Below, one piece after another: positions 55,300 through 64,000 of a DNA stretch of 64,000 nucleotides. The stretch's first letter is position 1. Every line of letters starts with the position of its first letter. Under the pieces are notes generated by a model. That model did not search any database. It had not been told where the DNA came from and saw nothing but the letters and a program-made list of their open reading frames with translations. This DNA is from Diadophis punctatus similis (lineage: Eukaryota; Chordata; Lepidosauria; Squamata; Dipsadidae): the NCBI GenBank assembly GCA_023053685.1, contig JALIGW010000063.1:2507614-2571613 (forward strand), written 5' to 3'. Made by a program: the position numbers and the translations under genes.

Positions 55300-55338
55300 G
55301 ACTGACTGACTGACTGACTGACTGACTGACTGACTGAC
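55300..55338. repeat. (GACT)n microsatellite, unit D copy
   Basis: About nine or ten GACT units between the Penelope-like element and the exon 5 flank. Compare 367-389. Confidence 0.9.
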
Positions 55339-55688
55339 ATATCTTTTGGCCTGTAAGATAAAATTGGTTTGGATGAGCAAAACCCATTGACCTGAAACCA
55401 ATCCTGAAGTTTCAAAGAATTTAGATTATAAACATGGAAGGAAACTTCCAAGCTGACGAGTAGAAAAGATACTTTCTTTAGCAGAATTCATCTTGCCCAA
55501 TCCACTACGTTCTTCCATCTCTTCCTGCCTTATTCTTCAACATCCTATTCTTCCCATTATGGAATAAGTTGGACATATTGAAAATAGCAATGAAGAATAA
55601 AATATTCAAGTTCACACATGTCTTTTAACATGCACTTTGATAAAACGTTCTGGTTGAATCCAGTGCCTTTTCCTCTGATGTCACTCAC

Positions 55689-55815
55689 CTTCCTGTGTGG
55701 AGATGGTCCCCTCCGGACAAGGAATGCAATCATAGCAGCAGATTGTTTCTTCTTTCCGAGCCCGTTTTACAAATCCAGGGTAACAATTATCCACACATTT
55801 GGACTGAGGCAGAGA
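55689..55815 (-). CDS. V2R unit D exon 5
   Basis: This 127-bp open exon reads [20 protein letters not shown], then [21 protein letters not shown], with donor AAG|GTGAGT. It keeps the cysteine that is a stop in unit B. Confidence 0.88.
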
Positions 55816-56795
55816 CTAAGCAGAAAAACAAAATTCATTTCAAAATATCTGTCACATTTTTATTTATTAGATTGATTAAAATGAAATGAAACCCTGCTTA
55901 AGAAAAAAACTTCTGAGCAGTAGATCAGGAAAAGGTTTCTTCTGGACTACATAAAATATTTCAAAGCCACTCCCCTTTGAAAATAATCCAAATCCTTGTT
56001 CCAGTTAAGATATAAAGAAAAAAATTCCTCACAAATTAGGACTGTCAACCTCAAATGAGGAATTATTTAGTTGTGTCTGTACATTTATATTTTCAATTCA
56101 TAGAGCTGCTGTGCTAGTGAAATAAGACTAAACATTAATGTCTAGTTTCTAGAATTACAATGAGGATGAGGGGAGATGAAGTCATAAGATCATGTCACCC
56201 AAAAAGGGTAAGGCAGCACATAGACAGGGGTATGAGCCCTTTGTGTGAAAGGGATATTTCTAAGGCCAAGTGAGGTATTCAAGACAAGGTACTTTCCATT
56301 GAAGAATTACAGTTTTGTTGTTAATTGCTAAGGACAAGACAGAGCCACATTTTTTATTACTTAAAATTGGAGAATTCTTTGTTTCAATGGAAGACTTACG
56401 GTTGCTGACAATCGAGATAAACAATTTCATTCAAAGGGTTTTTAAATGGCTTACAAGCCGAAGACCAAATCTAAGTTGCATTTCATTACAAACTGACCCT
56501 CATTATTTCACCTGTCAAGAAGGACTTGAGGGGGGGGGGTGTTCAAGGTAACTTTCAATCCTTCATTTTTCTAGAAAAAGGCATTATCTCACATAGAAGA
56601 AGTCATTGTGGCCCAATTTTGATTGAACACCTTGGATCACCTTCCTAGCAGCAGGAGGCCTATCCCAGTGGGGTGAAACAGAGGCAAAAATAACTCTTGT
56701 CAGATATGGGCTCTTTAAAAGTATCTGAGCCTGCTCTTTCAGGTGACACTAACAACAACTATACAGACAGAAAAGTTTCCAATATTTTCAAGCAC

Positions 56796-57008
56796 CTTGT
56801 TGAGCAACTTTAGCCGTGAAAGAGCATCTTGGTTGATAATAAGCTTTTGTCTTTCAAGACTCCCCAGTTGCTCTTGGATGGGATCCTTCTTGGGGAAAAG
56901 CAACCAACTTATGATATTCAGATCTGCTGCTACATTTCCACTCTGATCCAAGTATAGTTTCTCCCAGGAAAAATTGCAAAACTCATTCTTCTCCAGAAAG
57001 GGATGGAA
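56796..57008 (-). CDS. V2R unit D exon 4
   Basis: This 213-bp open exon reads FHPFLEKNEFCNFSWEKLYL to SRLKLLNK. Intron 4 (55816-56795) holds no recognised insertion, so it gives the compact form of this intron. Confidence 0.83.
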
Positions 57009-57467
57009 CTAGAATTGAAACATCCAGGAATTTTGAAAGCATCTTGAAACACCCTAAAAGGAGGAGCAATTTTAAAGCTTGGCCAGTGAACAACAGATTT
57101 TAAGTCCCCCCTTCACTATTTGCCTAAATAGCAATACCACTTAGACTGAAGCTGAATGCTCCCAGGTTTGGCTGAAATTTATGAATATAAAATTCTATCA
57201 TGCTAATCACATACCCATAAGTACAAGAATTTAGTTACAATGTATATATTTTAAATAATTTTATAATAGCATTGTTTAATATCAAAATATAATTGTCACA
57301 GTGCCTGCTCTTTGGAATATAATCCTGTGAACTTAATCTGGCCTCAGTTTGGCCAAACCTGTTGGTGTTTGGAAGAACAGGGAAGATGAAATAGTTCCCC
57401 TACATGGGCATTGGATTTTTTTCTAAATAGGAACTAGGTTTGATGGATCCTTGTCAGGACCCCATAC

Positions 57468-58262
57468 CTGCCATGGCTCTAGCCTTAGAGTCCCCAATCT
57501 CTCCTTCTCCATTTTTCTCCTCCTAGATATTGAGGAATATGCAACATTCAAGGCATGGGCCAGAGTCTTAACAACACTGTAAAAACGGTGGTCATTTTTT
57601 ATCTCAATTCTGTTCTTTTTCTCTTGCATGTCCAGTGGTGCTATCTGGGTGCATCGTCTCCGGCCCTTGACAGAAAGGACATGCTTTGAAAAAGAACAGC
57701 GAAAAGACTGGTCTTCAAATTTGGAACCCCAAAAAAGTTTGGGTTGAAAGCCATCATCATTTGGCCACTTTCTTTCCTGAAAAGCAAAGGCCCAAATGCT
57801 ATGGATATATTTTTGAAGTGTATGTCTTCCCATTGTCAGTTTCTCGACCGTTGTGGTGATCCAGACTTTCCCTTCAATGGGTCCTGGCAAACTTTCAATT
57901 GTTAAATGGATGTGCTGAACTCTATCCACAAGGGAAAAAAATTCTATGAAGTGAACAAAGACATTGACTTTTCTCCACTTAGAAATGGCATTTCTGAGAT
58001 GTTCTATAGCTCTAGCCATTGAAAATTGTTGTGAGATAATGACAACACAAATTCCATTTCTGACAAGCAGAGGACTGAAAGTTCTCATGAAATTCTCTCC
58101 CTCCTCTGTGTCTGTTGAAAAGAGACCAATCAAAGTCCATCTGAAATGGAGGAGTATTTGGACAATTCCTAGATACTGGATCCCATTTTTGGGCAGTATC
58201 TGATGGAAAAAAGGAATTTGACTTTTATCACTCAGAGCCTCTGAAACAATTCCATATCTTAT
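57468..58262 (-). CDS. V2R unit D exon 3
   Basis: This 795-bp open exon starts IRYGIVSEALSDKSQIPFFH and ends RLEPWQ. Relative to C it has one added isoleucine codon (VVIISQQ) and one codon fewer near RRRKMEKERL, so the length is unchanged. Confidence 0.9.
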
Positions 58263-58655
58263 CTAAAGAAGCAATAAAGAATAGCGTATTATATTTAGAT
58301 CAGATGAAGTCTAAAATGTAAGTATTTAACACATCCAGTGTGGTTCTCACGGCAATATTAGAATAGTCTATTGTTATTAACATTGGTCTTCTTATCTCTA
58401 GAGTACTGCAAATGCAAATCAGTTCATTTTAGAGATTTTCTTAAATGTTCCATATTTAACATTGTGTCCAGTTGCTCAAGTCTTACTCGAGTCAATGTTT
58501 ATGCCTCCATCCCAATGTGGGTCCCAATCCCTAGCCATGACAATGGCCATGGTGAAAAACAGCTTGTGAATTCCAAAGAAAAGATATGATTGAATCTATT
58601 ACCCATCCACCAACAACCTGCTCACTTTACCAGATAGAGAAACACACAAACAAAC

Positions 58656-58947
58656 CTGTGGGACTTTGTAGGTGCCTACTAATGTTGACATCTGAATGGA
58701 GATGTCATCAAGAGATCCATCAAGAACAGCCATCAGGTTGTCCTTCTTGCCACAGCTGTAGTTGGGAACATTGGCTTCTCCAGTTGAGAGCATGTCCAGC
58801 AAGGCATCTGAAGTGGCACGGGTGTTCAAATAGTTGTCATGGATGTTGTAGCCAAGTGTGAGATTGTACAAAAGCTGAGAATTCTTGTTGACTTGTTGAA
58901 TGGCAAAAATGAAGCATAGGATTGTTGCTGGATTAGTAAATGTAATA
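58656..58947 (-). CDS. V2R unit D exon 2
   Basis: This 292-bp open exon is almost identical in sequence to exon 2 of unit A, including the distinctive NTRATSDALLDML. Confidence 0.9.
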
Positions 58948-59479
58948 CTGCAAAAAAAATAACTGTTTAATATTTATTAAGGTTGGGAAGGTGGGATGAA
59001 GATTTAATATTCACAAATATATCATTTTTTGTAATAATGCTCATTTTTAATTTGTGCAATGACCAAGATTCAAAATCATTCAATCATTAAAATAGAATCA
59101 TCAGCAAAGAGGACTTATCATAAGTGACCCAGAAAAGCAATTCTAAAAACAAGCCATCCTCTACTCTTACTAGAATCAGGCATTGAATATCAATGAATGG
59201 TTATAAAAATAGGGAAATGGGTTGCACAGAGGCAACTACAAACTTTTCAATAAGCTAGTTGTGATTAACTCAGGATTTTACAACACTTGGTTGGGCGATT
59301 GCTCCATCTTTGGATTTGGGTCTCTTAAAATAAAACGTAAGAGAGAAGCTATGGAAATTCAAATGATTCAAGAAATTAAAACAGGAATAACAACAATATA
59401 GGAATAACTGAAAGAAATGAAGAACAGTGTTAGGACTGCAAATGGAGGGAATGCAACTCCATCCCACTGAATGACTTAC

Positions 59480-59697
59480 ATGGAAGACTGAAAATCAGGA
59501 GCTGTGTTGAAAGACAGTGTTATATGGGATATTACTGTGGCAAAGGAGACTATACTAATCAAGTGGTCTCCTGGCCTGTAATAGCTCTGTAGTTTTTTTC
59601 CCTCCTGCTCCTCCAACCTCAGCAGGCATTTCATTTTCGGCTTCCCAGAGACTGGCTGGGACATCAGCAGCAGCAGAAGCAGAAGGAGGAGGTCCAT
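59480..59697 (-). CDS. V2R unit D exon 1
   Basis: 218 bp with a nine-leucine signal core, MSQPVSGKPKMKCLLRLEEQ and SYYRPGDHLISIVSFATVIS. The donor is CAT|GTAAGT. Confidence 0.88.
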
Positions 59698-59719
59698 AAT
59701 TCATGGGGCTGACTCAAAC

Positions 59720-60310
59720 ATTTTCCTGTATCTAAGGAAGAACAAGATAGTTCAAAGAATTCAAAGCACTGTCACAAGATGGAAATGAGAGTAACTTTCT
59801 TGACTGAGAGAGAGATAAAGAGAACTTCACCTGGAAAGGAGAGAAAGGAAAGGTACATTTAAGAAGCACAGTCCCTGAATGTCCCAAAATTTCTGCCACA
59901 CAGAGTGTGAACTGAGACATTTATCCTTTTCTGATGCAAGATCCCTTTCAAATTGCTTCAGTCTGATGTTTACATCAAAGACAATCACTGGAGTAATATC
60001 AGGAGAGATCTCACAGACCAGGATTTTAATAATTACTGCAAGAAGCAACATCTCCTCTGGGGATCAAGAACTACTTCTGGGCCTCCATGTGTGGAGGAGA
60101 AGCTGGAGAAAAGCATAGTGAAAAATGATAGATATACCTCTAGAGGGCATTGGTCTGAAGTGGTTGTGGTTCTTCCTTTTTGGACATATCCAGAAAGTGA
60201 TGCTGAAGGAAGATAGTTCGATACCCAGGAAATTGGGTATTCTCCTTCAATGTACTCTCTTGTCTCCAGAGACTCCTAGGGAAGGTCACCCAGAACTAAA
60301 GAGTTTGGTG
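59720..60310 (-). other. Conserved region upstream of V2R exon 1, unit D
   Basis: Homologue of 12160-12640 with a shorter open frame (SPDITPVIVFDVNIRLKQFE) and the same CCAG|GTGAAG site near 59829. Unit-shared sequence without recognised features follows to 60433. Confidence 0.4.
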
Positions 60311-60453
60311 CCATCTTAGATTGATGACCATTAATTCTAGTGCTGCCTGTCTCCTGATGCTAAGGAAGAAATCTGTAACCATGAACCCTTCCTAATGTTG
60401 AGAATAGGATCTGTTTTTTATTTACTTTTCCATTAGATCTCCATATATTAATC

Positions 60454-60655
60454 AGATGTGGGATTCATCCAGTATGCACTGCTTTGGCCGAACCATTTGT
60501 TACTTTTCCCAGTTTGGCGAACTGGCTGATCGCACCACTGGCTTGCCCCGCCCTGCCCGTCCCATCCCTCCCAGGCCCAGCTGTTCCTGCTCCTCGCCTG
60601 CTTGCCTGCCATTGCCTGCCTAATTTTTGGTAAGTTGCTCTGAGTACAAGGAAAC
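60454..60655. mobile_element. Unclassified element, unit D copy, truncated by L2
   Basis: Begins AGATGTGGGATTCATCCAG after a TAGATCTCCATATATTAATC flank at 60434-60453, like 12678-13007. It reaches GTAAGTTGCTCTGAGTACAA and is then replaced by L2 sequence. Confidence 0.55.
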
Positions 60656-60661
60656 TTACCC

Positions 60662-62003
<1,342 letters not shown>

Positions 62004-62214
62004 AAAGAATAGGATCTGTTCGTAATTTACTTTTCTATTGGATCTCCATATACTAATCCCAAATTGGAAGTGATTATAAAAATGCTCATGTGAAAGAGAA
62101 ATTTCATTTCCCCTAGAAATATCACTTTTGGAGTGATATTTCAGACGAAGAGTCTGGAAATTGATAATTGGCAAACTGTATCAGGATAAATATGGAATAA
62201 CTTATGGGGATAAA

Positions 62215-62680
62215 CTTTTTTCCCTTTAACTCGCCCTTCAGTATTCATTAAGACACCGAGAACCTTTATACTTTGAAGTGTCTTTGTTTATTAAATAAAC
62301 AGCGGGCTGTATGATGTCTCCCTTGGACAACTCCCCAGAGTCTTCCTCAGAGGTCAGCTGAAGGGAGGATGAGCTCATTCCTGGCATGTCAGGAACTGGG
62401 TTAATTAATAGCTCTGAATAACTAGCCAAAAGAATTTTAGAGGAGGCTTTAGCTGGGGAAAGCTTTCAGGGACAGATGGCCAGCAAAGAGGAGGAGGAGC
62501 TGCCTTCTATTCTGCAAACAAGAATACGCAGGGTAGATAAAAGACAAGAGCAATGGAGATCTTCCAGATTACTCAGGAGAAGACCTCGCCCATCTTGGTG
62601 GGCTGCACCAGAAAGCTATTTATCACAGCCGGCAGAGGGAGGCTGCGAGGATGCCACCCGTCCCCTTCCAGTCAGGTTTA
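62215..62680 (+). other. Recurrent plus-strand acidic open frame (unit D copy)
   Basis: Homologue of 33470 and 44867: MSPLDNSPESSSEVS, then a TGA, then REDELIPGMSGTGLINSSE and a second stop. The frame resumes with LAKRILEEALAGESFQGQMA, KEEEELPSILQTRIRRVDKR and the arginine-rich SSRLLRRRPRPSWWAAPESY. The last ~40 bp enter a different 3' sequence from that of unit C. Confidence 0.42.
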
Positions 62681-63099
62681 TTGTTTTATATGTCTTGGTA
62701 GTGATTTGTGTTTAATTTTCTTTTTATATCTCCCTGACCAAGGGTTGCTTCCTCTGTTTCACTTCTCTCTCTCTTTAGAGGCTTGCTTTTATTTTTTCTT
62801 CAATATCTCTAAGCTCTGCAGGATTGTTTAAGATTTACTTTATGTGAGGAATAGACAGACGTTGACACGTTTCTTTAACAAACTAGTAAACAGTCTATTT
62901 AAATACAACTTCTCAGTAATTGTCAAGTGAATTTGTTACAGCCACAACCAACTATTTAATTCTTTCTTTTCTCTTCTTCCCCTCAAAAGACTCTCCTTGC
63001 TTTCCTGACTAAATCTAAGCAAATCCAATTCTTCTTTGTTTCTAGGCCTATAGATAAGAGCACGTTTCACCGTTTATCTCTATCTACAAATTACTCAAT

Positions 63100-63968
63100 A
63101 TATATATCAATCTATATATATCAATCAATCTTGTTCCCTGACCCTGGCATCTGCTTCCCACAGAACTGCCTAAGGCCTATCTTCTCTATTAGTATATAAG
63201 ATACATATTTTGAAGTCAATATCTTAAGGTATAGAAATATTGTTATTAATGTGTTTGATTGTATGGTTTTATATTTAGAAGAAATGCTATATAGGTAATA
63301 TCATGTTATTAATAAGTTGTTGGGTTTCAGGTTTAAGTTTAAGGGTTTTGAGGTATAAGGGGTTAATGGTTTTTTTTCTTATCATTATTAATAGATATAT
63401 TATATATTGGGAAGTTAATAATTTGATATATTGCAATATTATATTATTAATATTGTTTGAATTTATGATTAAGTTTAGTTTTTGAGGTTCATCTTTGTTT
63501 CTTTTCTATTTTTGTTTCTCTTGTTTTTCTTGTTTTTTTCCCTCTTTTTCTTTTTAATTATTAATATAGATTATGTAAAAGATAAAGGTTTTAAGATGTG
63601 AATTATAGTATGAGATCTTGTGTGATGTTTTTTTAATTGTTTACTTTTTTTTCAATCACTTATTTTTTTATTTTTTATTACTTTTACTCTTCTCATGATT
63701 ATGTTTTGAATAGTCTAGGAAAATTCGGAGTTAAAGACTTCAAAAAAAATGGGGATATTAAGAAGTTGTTTTAACTTAATTTAAATTTATCTTATTGAAT
63801 ATTATGCCCTGTACTTTCTCTGGGAAGTCCGGGGGGGAGGGGGGATGGGAAGGGAGTGGGTTGGGGGTAGGGGGGATGGGAAGGGAGTGGGTTGGGGGTA
63901 GGGGGGATGGGGGGGAGAAAAATTGAAAAATGCTTGTACTTTGTACTTATAAAACTTTTTGAATAAAA
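63100..63968 (+). mobile_element. L1-like LINE 3' untranslated end
   Basis: A/T-rich sequence with no frame leads to a G-rich tract (63828-63915), AAAATTGAAAAATGCTTGTA and AATAAAAAAAAC. Flanking AACAAACTAGTAAACAG occurs at 62877 and 63975, each extended to 26 bp with one mismatch; the right copy runs off the window. The 5' boundary is uncertain, so the start given is approximate. Confidence 0.55.
63828..63915 (+). repeat. G-rich tandem repeat (about 37-bp unit) with quadruplex potential
   Basis: Two near-identical units of GGGGGATGGGAAGGGAGTGG plus TTGGGGGTAG, then a partial third. Many runs of three or more G lie close together on the plus strand, the sense strand of the L1-like tail. Confidence 0.85.
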
Positions 63969-64000
63969 AAAACAAACAAACTAGTAAACAGTTTATTTAA

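Larger units (their letters stand above)
53936..55325 (-). mobile_element. Penelope-like retroelement 3' part (GIY-YIG endonuclease), split by an L2
   Basis: Reading on the minus strand: IKEALRTCGYPSWAFIKSKK (55234-55120), PYVAGISEELRRIFNQHNIH and NALRQKLV (about 55100-54985), KDKTPRHKLSNVVY (54890-54845). After the L2 insertion (54229-54835) the frame resumes with CSETWSDLYFGETKQS, GHSFEDSKVHILDREDCWFE and SIYVKIEQLSLNRGGG (54230-53980). The tyrosine and glycine of the GIY-YIG fold survive as LYFGETK. A short BovB-like insert separates two parts. Frameshifts make it inactive. Bases 1-330 are the unit A copy. Confidence 0.82.
48293..59697 (-). pseudogene. Vomeronasal type-2 receptor, unit D (exons 1-5 open, exon 6 broken)
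   Basis: Exons on the minus strand: 59697-59480, 58947-58656, 58262-57468, 57008-56796, 55815-55689 and 49190-48293. Exons 1-5 are open with good splice sites and phases, giving a full signal peptide, ligand-binding domain and cysteine-rich domain. Exon 6 is 898 bp rather than 905. It has TGA at 48910-48912 (CGA, arginine, in B and C) between helices and a 7-bp deletion at about 48498 that destroys the helix 6 signature. A product would end after about the second helix. Intron 5 is 6.5 kb and holds an old L2 with a solo LTR, a CR1, and a Penelope-like element split by an L2. Confidence 0.88.

Overview
This window is nuclear DNA of a squamate reptile, most likely a snake. It holds a tandem, same-strand cluster of vomeronasal type-2 receptor (V2R) genes. 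The transposon mix fits that reading: L2, CR1, L1-like, RTE/BovB-like and Penelope-like elements, Ty3/Gypsy, Ty1/copia, tRNA-headed SINEs and long LINE-linked microsatellites. The species call is inference. The V2R identification rests on exon structure, splice phases and class C receptor motifs.

Layout: all four V2R units (A-D) lie on the minus strand, so exon 1 is at the high coordinate. Unit A (740-12127) shows exons 1-5, all open, and its 7TM exon should lie left of the window. Unit B (17281-32121) has all six exons with one visible lesion, a stop codon in exon 5. Unit C (37148-42827) has a 1-bp insertion in exon 3 and has lost exon 5. Unit D (48293-59697) has open exons 1-5 but a stop codon and a 7-bp deletion in exon 6. 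Exon sizes and phases are almost constant: 221/218, 292, 795, 213, 127 and 905 bp. An undamaged copy would encode about 850 aa: signal peptide, extracellular ligand-binding domain, nine-cysteine domain and seven-helix domain. Further V2R remnants of a second subtype (exon 2 with exon 1 pieces) lie between units at 15326-16720, 34433-34622 and 45616-46970.

Between the V2R exons the sequence is mostly retroelements. Intron 3 of B holds a 5.07-kb Gypsy element with both LTRs and a 5-bp target duplication; it sits inside a SINE and contains a CR1 tail in one LTR and a SINE near its protease. Intron 2 of B holds an L1-like element with ORF1 but no ORF2, flanked by 166-bp direct repeats. Intron 2 of A holds a 5'-truncated L1 with ORF2. 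Intron 5 of D holds an eroded L2 split by a solo LTR, a nearly open CR1 and a Penelope-like element split by an L2 3' end. A copia fragment lies upstream of C.

Each unit also carries conserved non-V2R segments: a region just upstream of exon 1, a plus-strand acidic open frame of uncertain origin farther upstream, and (for B, C and D) an unidentified coding-like fragment downstream of exon 6. The array therefore grew by duplication of blocks larger than a receptor gene, and later insertions and deletions made the copies different. No RNA genes, CRISPR arrays or bacterial-type operons were seen.
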